From: Biscogniauxia marginata
Taxonomy: Eukaryota; Ascomycota; Sordariomycetes; Xylariales; Xylariaceae
DNA: 64,000 nucleotides
NCBI GenBank assembly: GCA_022695795.1
Contig: MU404174.1
Coordinates: forward strand, 1 to 64,000
Direction: 5' to 3'
Program-made: the position numbers and the translations under genes
The notes under the pieces: model-generated
Told to the model about the DNA's origin: nothing
Database searches by the model: none
What the model saw: the letters and a program-made list of their open reading frames with translations, nothing else
In this document: piece after piece, positions 49,701-60,834 of the stretch
Numbering within the stretch: the first letter of the stretch is position 1
Layout of the letters: every line of letters starts with the position of its first letter

Positions 49701-50777
49701 AGCAGAGTCTGTTCCAGTCACAATTTGGTAACTTGCCCAAGTCTCTTCGTTCCATGTTTCTCTACCTTCCCCTGATGGTTTTCTCCTACCAGACCCCGTC
49801 ATGTTCAAATACAAAACAAGGACTAGACACCAAAACCAAAACCGAGACCAAGACCAAGACCAAGACCAAGGCCATTACCAAAGCAATTGTTCGCCAATTA
49901 GTAACGCGGCCGCCCGGCCTGTCAACTGGAGGCTCAAAAGCAAAGCACCGACTGTTTGCCCCGACCAAGACAATCGCCCTTACATGAGACATCAGAGCCG
50001 CACCGGTCTTGGCCCCCGTCGCCGGGAAGCCGTCGCTAAGGAGACTCGTGTGTCTTTTCGAAACCCCTGTGCCGACATTACGCCGCCTCGGCTGGCTTCG
50101 AAGCGAACCTTGCTCATACTCGGACAACCCCATCGATCGTATCATAAAGTGAAAACAAAGTGAAAAACTGGGTTTAAAGAGACGGGAAGGGGAATAGCCT
50201 GAGGGGTCGAAGCAAAAGAGAGTTCAGCCCAGGGAATTGCAGCGCGATTGGCACCCATTGCTAACAGTTGCTACCCCTGTTGCTGTTCCTGCAAAGAAGA
50301 GGGCTAAGTTTAGAACCTTGGTACGGGTCGGGTAGGCACGTTACCAAGCTCCTCTAGTCCCGCGGATCTCAAGTCGATAGATACCTACCCTCTCTACCTT
50401 ACCTCCTCCATCCGCCAGTGCCGCCCGTCTCCCCAACGGCCCAAATGCCTAGCGCCCGTATTTATCTCCCATCCCGTCTCGATTTCCCTTTACTGTCCTT
50501 CTGAATTATTTCCTGAGGGGATTAGCTAGAGTGGCCCGAGTCACTTACTCTTGGTAATTTGACCAGGTGCAACAGTTGTTGTCCGTGGCCGCCCCCTCTC
50601 CCCCCCCCCCCCAAATGCGCAAACGCCACTCCTTCGAAGCCGTCTCAGCATCCGGCCCTCCACGGATAAAGACGACTACTCTCGTTCCACACCAAGTGGT
50701 CTTTTACGTCGGGCCCCATCACTTTCCCATTAATTGACGCCTGTGGCTTGAGCCCCGTGCAGTCCCGGTTCTTCGCC
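46716..50777. other. Intergenic region without a supported gene
   Basis: About 4 kb. It contains a 23-base poly-A tract near 47505-47527, a 6-bp repeat (ACCAAG type) near 49828-49868, and a C-run near 50597-50609. The stretch 47870-48580 has several overlapping minus-strand frames of 65-100 codons with protein-like composition (for example DPEDRETAALRHRVG), but no family and no coherent exon model. It might be a decayed gene. The last about 300 bases are the bZIP gene promoter. Confidence 0.5.
49828..49868. repeat. 6-bp tandem repeat (ACCAAG type)
   Basis: About seven imperfect tandem copies of ACCAAG/ACCAAA. They give Asp-Gln or Lys-Thr dipeptide repeats in frames that read through them, which explains the two 119-120 codon low-complexity frames here. 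Confidence 0.85.
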
Positions 50778-51902
50778 ATGGACGGGCCCCCCGACTTCTT
50801 CAACTGTAGCATCCAGGAAGAGGACGATGATAATTACGGCTTCTTTGACAGCCACGCTGCAGCTAACCAAGGCGTCTTCCATCAGCATGCTGCGCATAGC
50901 ACCTATAACGGCGACTTCCCCTTCGATGCACCATCCACTCCAGGCCACCCATCAAGCTCCTTTCCAACAGCTCCAGTCTCTTCACGCATGTCTACAGTGC
51001 CTGCAATAGGCCACATCTCCTCTCGTAACAACCTAGGCCCGTCTGCAACGCCGTACCCCAACTCCGCCCAGCTTGAATCTCCAGGACTGTCCAGCGGGTC
51101 GGCCTCGACACCAGAGACACGCGTGTCACAACAACTCATCACTCCTGAAAACCTACCTCCAGAATCAGCCAGGAAGCCACAGGGCATTACCGAAAGTTTC
51201 GATGTCTCATTAGCTGCGCCTTCTTCTGGGAGGAGGCGACACCGAAAGCAAAAGACAAAGGAGGAGGTGGATCCCGATGTGGAGGGGACTAAACGAAATA
51301 GGTTTCTCGAGAGAAATCGGGTTGCCGCAACCAAGTGTCGGCAAAAGAAAAAGGAATGGGTCTCGGATTTAGAGGGAGCAAAGCTTACCTTGGAAACCCA
51401 GAACTCGCACCTCCAGGTAGAATACAATGGCTTGGTCGATGAACTGGGCCGGGTCAGATCAGAACTCATGGCCCATGCCAACTGCAATGATGCAAACATC
51501 GACAAGTGGATTGAAAACGAAGCCAAAAGATTTGTGCTTGGAACGGGCGAGCGATACGACCATATGCTAGCCAGCTATGGTCCACCGCCAGGCCTACATA
51601 TTCGACAGGAGAGCATGTCTTCCATGTCCGCTTACCCGGCCACTAGCCCTGATCTCCTCAGCCCCAGCACGACTACATCGCACCGTGGCAGCATCTCACT
51701 ACCTCACAACGGCATGGTACCGGCATCGCCGGTATTCTATCGTGCAAGCATACCACCTAGCACGCCTGGGAGGATTCACGTTCCGGTAGAGCAAGGCTTT
51801 CATTGTGCGGATTCCAGACCGACGCCAACAGCTGATGATGGCACCGACTTCGACGGCATGCCCATGATGGACGGCACATTCCAAGACCCACCAATCCGAT
51901 AA
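50778..51902 (+). CDS. ATF/CREB-type bZIP transcription factor
   Basis: Single exon, 374 aa from MDGPPDFFN; the ATG at 50778 was chosen as the first in-frame ATG. The basic region is about residues 171-192 (KRNRFLERNRVAATKCRQKKK, with the DNA-contacting NxxAAxxCR signature at 180-188) and is followed by a leucine-zipper helix to about residue 232. A conserved extension reads LMAHANCNDANIDKWI, as in fungal ATF-type factors. N- and C-terminal parts are Ser/Pro/Thr-rich. It should bind CRE-like TGACGTCA sites as a dimer. ATF-type bZIPs of fungi act in stress responses, conidial viability and secondary metabolism, often under a stress MAP kinase. A specific ortholog (AtfA or AtfB type) cannot be settled by eye. 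Confidence 0.9.
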   Translation: MDGPPDFFNCSIQEEDDDNYGFFDSHAAANQGVFHQHAAHSTYNGDFPFDAPSTPGHPSSSFPTAPVSSRMSTVPAIGHISSRNNLGPSATPYPNSAQLESPGLSSGSASTPETRVSQQLITPENLPPESARKPQGITESFDVSLAAPSSGRRRHRKQKTKEEVDPDVEGTKRNRFLERNRVAATKCRQKKKEWVSDLEGAKLTLETQNSHLQVEYNGLVDELGRVRSELMAHANCNDANIDKWIENEAKRFVLGTGERYDHMLASYGPPPGLHIRQESMSSMSAYPATSPDLLSPSTTTSHRGSISLPHNGMVPASPVFYRASIPPSTPGRIHVPVEQGFHCADSRPTPTADDGTDFDGMPMMDGTFQDPPIR

Positions 51903-54189
51903 CAATAAAAATAAAACCACGCAAGGCACACGCGAGTGGTGAAGAGAGAAACAAAGTTTAGTTCCCACGACAGGAGTTTCGTGGCGACTATCTCAGTTTA
52001 GGCAACATGTGCAGAGCTAAGACGTTATCGGCAACCTTCATTACTTTGCCATAATCCCTGACAGCACTGGCGATAGTTGCACTATTTGATGGGTTTGGAG
52101 GACTGTCTTCACGACGTGGCGTTATCTGGGAATACGGGATAGACAATTGCTAACTTTCTCGGGTCAGTTTTATACCCTAGTGGGCAATTTATGGACGAGG
52201 CTTATCATGAGAACGAAGTCTCATGAATTGGGGGACATTTTGACGAGGGACATGAACATTTTCCATCCCTTTATGACGTATCGGCATGGTGGGCTTTTTA
52301 TTATTTGAAAACTTGGACGTCACGGTGTCCTAAGGATCTTTGGACTGATATGAGACGGTGGCAACCAAGGAAGGGAAAATGGAATGGGCTTACTGGTCCG
52401 AGTCGAGGTATTTTAATTTTATTTTAGTGATTGATTCGGGCGCGGGCTGGTATGGGGGAAACGGCTTGAATGAAGGACCCGGCAGTCGACGGATTCTCGG
52501 ACATGCTGTCCGTGACCGCGAGAGCCGCCGGAGGACCCGCAAACCCCGAAAGGAAACGGAAGTAGGTAATGATAGACTGGCGGCTCTAATCCACAACAGC
52601 TTCATTTCAAGCCAAGAGCGAAGACAATGTGAAGAGCAGCAAAATATAAGATGACAAGGAAAGTTGGGCATTTCTCTCCTTCTCGTTCATTGTGTCTCCT
52701 TACTATCCCAACAAATCTTACTACATTTTGCCTCGTTGGAAAAAAGGGGGGGACCTTTCATTGAGTGGAACATTCGGAAGACGAGGGCCGGATGCTAGGA
52801 CGGGACGAGAAAGGCAAAAAAGACTGTTGATTGTTCTAGAACAAAAGGGTCGATCCCGGAAGGGCACATCCAGCTGCAGTGGTTATCGCGGTGGCGGCGC
52901 CCGGCCCTGGCATATAAGTTGCGCGTGCACGACCTTATGCAACCCCACCCATGCCGGTTACGACGTCAAGGGCGGGTTCCAGATGGTCGGAGTCCCGTCC
53001 CGGCCGGGCTAGACCGAAACACGCACATACACTAGCGTACGGTGACTAGGAAGGAGTTTGCAACTCCTAGCTCCCCAACATCCGATTTTCCCCACTATAA
53101 TATGTCTTACATGTGAGAGAGAGAGTGTGTGTGTGTAAGTGTAAGTGTAAGTGTGAGTGTGAGTGTTGTTAGTGTGTGAGTGAAAATAACTGGAAGCACC
53201 CCGTCTTGTCGATGAGGTGTTGGGGATAATACTGAAGTCTCTTGGATTCTCCCGTATTGCCAAAACTTACAACAATATTAGGAAATAAAAAATAAAAAAT
53301 TAGGAAAGTTGTATTAAAAAAAAAATTTAAGAACAGCAAGAGGATTTGCATTTATTAAAGTACTAAACAATAAGTACATACACGCATACCAGCGACAAGA
53401 TTGCCAGTATATAACAGAGATTGGTCTTGCGGGAGTAGGTAGAGAGAGGTAACTCGAAAACAAGCCTTACTTACCATGTACTTACTATATTGATACCACC
53501 AATACAATTAGATGCCCCCTACTCTCTCTTCCTCTCTCTCTCTCTCTCTTTATTACCCCATGCTGTTGTGCGAGTCTAACGGCAAGAAAATTTACAAAAA
53601 CGGGAGGGGAAAAAATTATCTGAGGCTCGTTTAGTTTAGGTCTGCTGTAGTGGAACGACGATAAATTCGTATGTGTCTGTTTGCCTGCCTGTCTGTCTGT
53701 CTCGCTCCCACCAAACATCTCATCAATTTGGTTCGCGTACAAACACTTTGTCAGGTAGGTAGCCAGCATGAGGTAGGCTATATGCACGATATCAGAAAAG
53801 GATAATGTCAGAGGCGAGGCTGGAAAAGAGCACTTACATATATACACACATACATACAAACAACATACATGGTTGTAGGTATTCCGGTGGTAGTACGACA
53901 TGCCGGAGTTTTATTGTTATTATTATTATTATGAAGCGGGCTGCAGATTTTTGGTAGAATAAAAGAGATAAAATAAAAAGATTTAAATTAATTCAAGGTA
54001 TGACTGGAAACATGCCTCCCTTCCTCCCCTTTATTCTTTTCTTTTTATAGTACCTTACGTATGCATATACGCATACACGTCCGCCTAAATTACATGTCGT
54101 GTACTTGCCTACATACATACATACATATATACAGTACATAACGCATAGCGCTACGGTACCGAATCCAGGTTTGTACATGTAATCTCTGA

Positions 54190-54255
54190 TTTCTGACCTG
54201 ATCTGACTTGACCTGACCTGACCTGACCTGGTCTGGTCTGGTCTGGTCTGACCTG
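54190..54255. repeat. 5-bp tandem repeat (ACCTG / GGTCT types)
   Basis: Tandem 5-bp units: about five ACCTG copies followed by about five GGTCT copies, so the second block is close to a mutated or inverted form of the first. Confidence 0.8.
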
Positions 54256-54577
54256 GTATGATAGTGACCTCACTCTTCTGTTTCCCCCCTGTTTCCCCCG
54301 CGGACTCGGACTTATTAGTAAGAGAGCGAAGGAACGGGGGGTACGGGGATAAGAGGAGTGACGTTGATATATATGTTATAGCAAATCCTAGATAGGTAAC
54401 TGAAAACAACATTTTTATTGTTTTTTTTTTTTCAAAACTAGGATCAGGAATGTTACATACATATGTTACATACATCCATCTCGTATTCATTCTACCTTGC
54501 CTCCCCCCCCATCCTCAGCCTTAAAGAAAGAAGATAGAAGAAACAAAAAGAACATAGCTTTGTTTTTTTTTTCAAGG

Positions 54578-54579
<2 letters not shown>

Positions 54580-54608
<29 letters not shown>

Positions 54609-54622
54609 CATACATACATACC
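54580..54622. repeat. (CATA)n microsatellite
   Basis: About ten copies of CATA followed by CCTACGTACGTAC. It follows a T-run and lies in the repeat-rich intergenic region. Confidence 0.95.
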
Positions 54623-55852
54623 TACGTACGTACAATGCATATTGACAAAACTGTCATTAATTATCAATCATAAATCTATTTCTTTTTTTCATTCTTTTTT
54701 TTTCAAATCTTAAACACCGATGCCCGGCCAGGGGGTCAATGTAGGGGTAGATAGGTAGCAAGTGAGAAAAACGCCCCCCGTCCCCCTCCTTAAAAATGAA
54801 AAATAAACCGACGTCATAATTTTCCCCTTTCATCCATCCATCTCGAACCGCAATTTTTGGGGGTTACCTACCTATGGGACATTTTCCATACGCGTTGCAA
54901 CATAATAATATACATATATATACTCGTATATAAAGAGAAAAAAGGAAAAAGAAAAAAGAAAAAAACTCGGAGCGTGGCCTTTATAGGATAAATTGACATG
55001 AAAACCTTTATATGTATGTGTGTATTCATGTGTATATTCCCTTAGACGTTTTAACGATTTTATCATCATCATTATTATCATTGTATGTGTATATATGTAA
55101 GGTGACGTATGGACTTTACGTAAGGTCAGTTTGGGGGCCGATTCTTCCTTTCCCCCCCCACCCCTACGAGGAAACAAAAAATCAACTAACTACCTACCTA
55201 ATGTAGGTACATACTTACATCTATGTAGGCATGCTACTTTTAATTACCTCTTACGTACCTAATAAGGGGGAAACAGAGGGGGAGGCGGGGCAGAAATCTA
55301 TTTTACATTTAACTAACTCCCCGATGAACACCCCCCCTCAAAAAAAGAAGGGGGTTTATTACATTCATGTATATACATGTTTTCTGAGGGTTTATTTCTC
55401 TTATCATAGTATTTCCCATAGGAAATGTATAGCACGAGCTATTTAAATCTAATTAATAAACTCGTTAAAGGAAACATTTTTGTTTTTTTAAAAGAAAGAA
55501 AAGTATATGTTTATCCAGGGGCTGCTCTTTTCGTTTCGAACCAGGAGCTCTCGAGAGTAAAGTTAGGCAAAGGTAGTCCGGACACCTGTACAAGAACTCG
55601 AAGAAAAGAAAAAAAGTAGATTTGGTCTCGTCGAGGAACCATGTAATTGTACTTATACCTATAGGTAGCTGCTCTCCATTCAACTTTACGTAGGGCATCT
55701 ATCAAAAAATCCTGATACCGATACCGATATCGATTCTTTTTCTCTTCCTATTCTTCTCTCGATAGTTATACATAGGCTATCACAAAATCTTGTGAATCGT
55801 CTAAGTGTCGGTGATTTACTAGTCCCCCCCCCTCCCCCTTTCTTCTCTCTCC

Positions 55853-56957
55853 CTACTCGACCAAGACCTCGCCACTCCGGGGTATCTTCGACATCAGGGC
55901 GGGGTTGGCGACGTAGACGGAGACGCCGGCGGTGAGGTCGCTCTGGTGGCGCTCGATCATCTCCAGGAGGGCGGCCCTCTCGACGACGATGCGGGCCGTG
56001 GTCAGCAGGTCCTTGACGTCGACGTCGGCGACGTCGAGGGCGCGGCCGTAGTTGGGGACGAGGTCGAGGGCCTCGAACAGGGCGTCGCGGCGGTCGGTGG
56101 TGATGAAGGTGCTGCGGCCGTGCTCGCGGCCCCACTCGTTGGTGGTGAGGACCTGGCGCGCCCACTTGGCCTTGAAGCTGCGGCGCAGCTCGCCGTCGGG
56201 CAGCTCGCCGCGCTCGACCATGGCGGCGAACTCGGGCGGCAGCGGCAGCTCCATGCCGTCGTCGCACACGACCAGCTCGCCGCGCCGGTAGCGGTAGCTC
56301 AGCGCCGTCCGCCACGCCTGGTCGTACACCTTGCGCGGCATCTTGGTGCCGAAGTCGCGCGGCTTCGGCCCGAACGACTTGCCTCCGCCCCGGCGGATCG
56401 GCGAGTTCTTGTCGCCCACGCGCGCGCGGCCCGTGCCCTTCTGCGGCGCTATCTTCCGGCCCGACCCCCGCACCTCCCAGCGCGTCTTGGACGACGCCGT
56501 GCCCTGGCGCGTGTTGTCGCCCTCGTACACGACGGCCAGGTGGAGGATGTCCCGGCGCAGCGGCAGGCCGAGGTGCTTGACCGACCAGGACTCGAGACGC
56601 TGCGGCTCATAGGAGGGGAAGTCGAAGATGGTTAGGGGAACGGTTGTGGCTGCGTTATCATATGGTTAGGAGGGAGGGTTTCGGGGGGGTCTCGGTGGAC
56701 AAACCTGGCCTCCATAGGGACATTCGTGGGGACGGGGCTGAGTGTGAAGTATTAGTTATCTTGGGTAGAGGGACCTCAGAGGCCATGGAACGGGTGAAAG
56801 TCGAGGAGGGTATCCGATGCTACTTAGGCTGTTTAGCTATGCTATCTTCGTCTATGGTGGCGGCGCGGCATACAGAAATCATTTCTCTGCATGTCTGGGA
56901 GGAGAGGTTTAGACTCCTCATGGCCTCATTGAGACCCCTGATCGCTTTATTCGCCAT
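55853..56957 (-). CDS. mrpl4: Mitochondrial large-subunit ribosomal protein uL4m
   Basis: Three exons, complement(join(55853..56649,56705..56819,56874..56957)), 331 aa. Exon 1 gives MANKAIRGLNEAMRSLNLSS, an amphipathic basic start typical of a mitochondrial targeting peptide. A 54-nt intron (GTATGC/GTAG) leads to FTRSMASEVPLP, and a second (GTTTGT/CGCAG) to TTVPLTIFDFPSYEP. The mature part carries uL4 landmarks: PLRRDILHLAVVYE, RQGTASSKTRWEVRGSGRK, PQKGTGRARVGDKNSPIRRGGG, and GPKPRDFGTKMPRKV. uL4 lines the peptide exit tunnel of the ribosome. It is transcribed head to head with the mL38 gene. Third-position GC is very high in the body of the gene, which creates long false frames on the other strand. 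Intron 1 is the least certain element. Confidence 0.9.
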
Positions 56958-57313
56958 TGCCACGGCCAGATAGAGCTTGGGCCCGGGGCGCAATGTCGGA
57001 TGTATAGGCGATCGCAGGCTTTTTCTTTTCTTTCTTCTTTTTCGATCTCAAGATGCACAGCTGGGGGGGCTTGGACGGGGCTTGGAAAAGCTGGGGAAAT
57101 TATTGAAGAGATGGTGGAAGCTGTTTTTTTAGTGTTGCGGGAAAGATGGACCAATTAAAGCGAGGGGTTTTGGGCCGGGTTTATGTGGGGACCTCCCAAG
57201 TTCAATTCTCAATTGGAGCCGAGTTCGAGCAGCTTCATAAAAAAAAAAAAACTACTGCTAAAACTTGTTGCGTCTTCTTCGTAGCCACAGCATCGACGCA
57301 AAACCCGCCAGCC
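56958..57313. promoter_or_regulatory. Shared divergent promoter of uL4m and mL38 genes
   Basis: 356 bp separate the start codons of two mitochondrial large-subunit ribosomal protein genes on opposite strands. The spacer has C/T-rich strings on both strands and an A-run at 57240-57251. A bidirectional promoter giving matched expression is inferred from the spacing and the shared function of the products; no specific factor site was recognised. Confidence 0.6.
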
Positions 57314-59274
57314 ATGTCGAGCTGTCAGAGGGTCGCGAGACCCCTTGCACAGTCTCTACGACAAGAGCGACTCCTGCAGAACTCGACCCGTCTCCGCGCC
57401 TTTTCGACGAGCGCACCCCGACAAGATGAGTCTTCTACCACCACCTCTGCGACTCCTCCACCTCCGTCTTCGCCGCCGCCGGCAGCGTCGACCACGCCGG
57501 CGGACCAGGCCCAAGCGGCCTCGGACGCCTCCAAGAAGCAGCGCATGCAGGAGCGGCTGCTGGACCGCGAGACCACGACGGCGCACTGGGCCGAGCGGAA
57601 GCTGCTGCGCATGGGCACCCCGCCCGTGGGCTCGCGCCGCCGCCGCGCCGCCCTGCGCACCTCACAGAACCTGCCCTTCGAGCAGCTGCCCTACCAGTGC
57701 TTCCAGGAGGCCCGCCGCCTGCTGCAGGAGGACCGCGCCGAGAAGCTGCGCGCCATCGCCAAGGAGCTCGCCAAGGTCAGGCGCCTCGAGGACACCCCCG
57801 CCGACCAGCTCCCCGGCGGCGAGCGCAGGAAGAACCGCCGCCTCGAGAGCCTGCGCAAGTACGTCGAGGAGCTCAAGATCCTCGCCGACATCAACGACCC
57901 TGTCGTCAAGCGGAAATTCGAGGACGGTTTTGGTACGTGCAACATCTGGCTTTCTTTTCTTTTCGTCGTTTTGGCCCCTGTTTTCAAAATAAATGAAATT
58001 CCACCCATTTCCGATAATTGTCGGTCACCGGCAGATTATTCATGACAATGGAGGGCTTTCTTTTTTACCAAATTTGTCTGGTGCCATGAGCCGCATGTTG
58101 GTGTTGGGGGTGGGGATGTCGTATATCGAGAATATTTTGGTCTTGGCCAATGTGGTTGATGGTTGAGGACCGAGCTATAATGCAAAATACCAAATGAATC
58201 CTCCACATACGACCAAAGGATCTGGAGAACTCGGCATCCCGTCCGCTCTGCCCTAGATAAGCCAGATACCGCCAGATTAGTAGTTGGGTCGGTGACGACC
58301 AGCGAATCCCTGGTGTTGTATGTTTTTTTTTTTTTTTTTTATATCTTTATACGTGTAACTGTTTTTATTTATTCTATGTTATTGTCTTGTTCTTACTCCT
58401 TAGCTCGTGTTTTTACTTCATCTCATCCGTTTGCCTTAGCCCTTAGATAGTGGACGAATATCCTAACAATCCTCCAGGAGATATGAACAAGCCGATCTAT
58501 CGCCACCTTGCTGAGCGAAAATGGCGTGGCATGCCGTACAGGATGATCACGCAGCGTATTCAGCAACTAAATATTGTTCCTGATGTGCTACCAAAGTTTG
58601 ACCCTGTTGTCGATGTGCAGCTCTTCTTCCGCCGAATCAAGGTAGAGCCTGGTGAGATTCTAGATTCCCGGATATCTGAGGTGCCCCCACGTTTGAAGGT
58701 CCAAGTCTTCAACCCCGGTGAGCGTCTTGTCTCGGTTGTAGTGATGGATTCCGATGTTCCCAATGCCGAGACGGACTCCTTTGAACGACGTTGCCACTAC
58801 CTTGCGGCCAACGTGCCAATTGGCCCCGCCGAACCATCCTTACCCCTGGGTAAGGTCGACAAGGAGACGCAACTAGCCGTTCCCTGGCTCCCAGCCTTCT
58901 CCCAGAAGGGTGCACCGTATCACCGCCTGTCAGTATTTGTTCTGGAACAAAAGCCGGGGGAGACCCTAGACATCGCCCAGCTACGCGAACTGTACGCCGG
59001 CCGAGACGGATTTAGCCTCAAAAGTTACCGGGACAAGTTCGACCTAACACCCGTTGGGTTCAACATATTCAGGACGGTCTGGGATGAGGGCACTGCCGGA
59101 GTCATGGAGCGGGCCGGCGTGCCGGGCGCCGACATTGAATTCAAATTTAAGAGAGTCTACTCGCTCAAGGGGCCGAAGAAGGCCAGAGGCTGGGAGGCCA
59201 AGAGATCCAAGCCCAAGTACAAGAGTTTGTGGAAATACAGCAGGCGGATCCACGGCCTCGACCGACGCCGTTAG
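57314..59274 (+). CDS. mrpl35: Mitochondrial large-subunit ribosomal protein mL38 (Mrpl35)
   Basis: Two exons, join(57314..57932,58478..59274), 471 aa. The Arg/Ser-rich start ([15 protein letters not shown] to LRAFSTSAP) is a mitochondrial targeting peptide and precedes a Pro/Ser/Thr linker. A charged helical domain follows ([40 protein letters not shown]). The splice (GTACGT donor, TCCAG acceptor with CTAAC branch site) joins FEDGFG to [12 protein letters not shown]. The C-terminal half is the PEBP-like fold of mL38: [21 protein letters not shown], then [25 protein letters not shown], then [18 protein letters not shown]. It is a structural protein of the mitoribosomal large subunit. The 545-nt intron is unusually long for this window and carries an entire 5S rRNA gene on the same strand. 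Confidence 0.93.
58176..58181 (+). promoter_or_regulatory. TATA box of intron-nested 5S rRNA gene
   Basis: TATAAT lies 24-29 bases upstream of the inferred 5S start, the position expected for the upstream element of fungal 5S genes. It lies within the mL38 intron. Confidence 0.65.
58205..58323 (+). rRNA. 5S ribosomal RNA nested in the mL38 intron
   Basis: 119 nt from ACATACGACC to GTTGTATGT, with the same core blocks as the copy at 38547-38665. Where the two differ in helix II, both arms differ together: ATCTGG pairs with CCAGAT here, ACCCAG with CTGGGT there. Pairing is therefore kept, which argues for a functional gene. It has a TATA box at -29 and an 18-base T-run terminator. It is entirely inside the intron of mrpl35, in the same orientation. 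Confidence 0.92.
58323..58340 (+). terminator. RNA polymerase III T-run terminator of nested 5S
   Basis: Eighteen consecutive T immediately follow the 5S sequence. Being on the sense strand of the intron, the run would also be transcribed as a U-tract by polymerase II. Confidence 0.8.
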
Positions 59275-60834
59275 GATTTTTCTGGATGATGCTGATGACG
59301 CCCATCATGATTATAAGGTAGACAAATCATGGCTAAGGAGGCTAACGAAGAAGATGATGATGTACCATAACATGTACAAAAACAAAATACAAAACTCAAG
59401 AACGGGTAGAGGTAGGAGCATGTATTTAGGTTTCGAACAGGAACTGTATGCGTGTGTATCCAAATATGGACTCAATGCTTGATGTGAGATACATTCGACT
59501 CAGAAAAAGGTTGTTCCATGTCATGGAACTCGTGCTTATTCTCTACCTACCTCTTATAAGCAGAGTTGTAGTGTGTATGTACATGGCTACCTACCTAGGT
59601 AAAGGGTCTATGAACCGGAGAGCAGTAGAACGCCCATCTGTATGGAGTTCTCGACGAAAATTACTACGCTCACATATCAAACTCCATCTGTGGGAAACCC
59701 CTTTCCCTTCCCGCCCCCAGCACCACTACATATTATAATCACGATAACACGGTATTGTATTACCCCCTCTCTCTTTCTCTCGGAGAAATTATAAAACCTC
59801 CTCTTACATAGGTAGATACCTAACTAAGGAACATATATACAAACACAAATACACACTTTAAGTCACTCCTAGGTTAGGGCCTTTATGTGAATTATACCCC
59901 CAAACAAGACATCCGCCTCCCCCTTAACGAAAGTGAGTGAGTGAATGGCTACGAAAAGAGCCATGTAAATTTAAAAAGAAAATTTATTGAAAAATTCTTT
60001 TGCCGACCAGACTTAGGTTAGCTTAGACTTAGACCTCTTACACTTAGTAACTAGGTAATGATCTAAATGGGGGGAGAGAGAGAGAGTACCCCTTTTTTTG
60101 TCTGCTTATCTATGACATACATATAATGACCCATCATAATCACAATAGATAATAATACAATATACTATGCGCCTTGATCCCTTCCATCTTACCCCAAAAT
60201 ATACACTTTAACCTAGGTAGATTAGTAGAAACTAGCTTCCCCATCTCGACTCTCACGAGCGAACCTAGCCTCGAAACTAACCACATCCAAGTCATCGAAT
60301 ATTTATCTCGAAGGACTCATCATATAAGTAGCAATAGAATACTTTTCGTATTGATAAAAAATTCGACAGTAGCCGTAATAACTACTGTCCTGTACGATAC
60401 CGTACTCCTGCAGTGCTAGCACTCTATAACTTCTGGACAAAAGTTCTCGCTTAGTCGCGTAACGTCTCCAAAGCAAGGTATACGCAGAAACATGAAAACA
60501 TGACAAAAAAATTGTCTCCTGAACACCAACATTCAAAACGCCTACAACCAACCGTAGGTGTCTTGGGGGGTATACATTTTGGGAACTATGCATCTTCATC
60601 CATATGCCCGTCCTAGTTCCGCGTCTCTCTTCTTCTCTAACCTTTCTCCCTTTTACAAAATCACATCTCACCATCGAAAAGATGATATGACGCCCTCGCT
60701 CAAACAAGCAACATGTTCCATAATACACCTTATCCTCAAACAAATGTCATTACAAATCAAATCCAAAAAAAAAAGTTGGGAAACCTGAAGATATGCCGCC
60801 GCTCGGCGTTTCGGAGGGGCACGGCGTGAGCTGA
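59275..60834. other. Convergent intergenic region
   Basis: 3' flanks of the mL38 gene (+) and the GATA-type gene (-). No supported gene. A 146-codon minus-strand frame (60303-60743) has no family features. Scattered TACCTAC strings and an A-run at 60767-60774 are present. Confidence 0.55.

Larger units (their letters stand above)
51903..55852. other. Intergenic region rich in simple repeats
   Basis: About 3.9 kb with no supported gene. It holds GTGT-type repeats (53122-53170), a CTCT tract (53521-53551), a CCTGA/TCTGG-type repeat (54190-54255), a CATA run (54580-54622) and TATA-rich strings (54890-54935). Frames of 138 and 165 codons on the minus strand (53485-53901, 53993-54490) run through these repeats and look non-coding. 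The right end is the 3' flank of the uL4m gene. Confidence 0.55.

Noticed and set aside
49685..50163. Overlapping frames of 100-120 codons on both strands
   Set aside because: Driven by the ACCAAG tandem repeat; dipeptide repeats and no other feature.
53485..54490. Minus-strand frames of 138 and 165 codons
   Set aside because: They run through CATA, CTGACC and CTCT simple repeats; no conserved sequence.
55946..56635. Plus-strand frame of 229 codons opposite uL4m
   Set aside because: Antisense by-product of extreme codon bias in the uL4m gene; Ala/Arg/Val-rich with no motif.
57345..57992. Second plus-strand frame of 215 codons within mL38 exon 1
   Set aside because: Shifted frame of the same exon, Arg/Pro/Ser-only composition; the mL38 frame has the family sequence.
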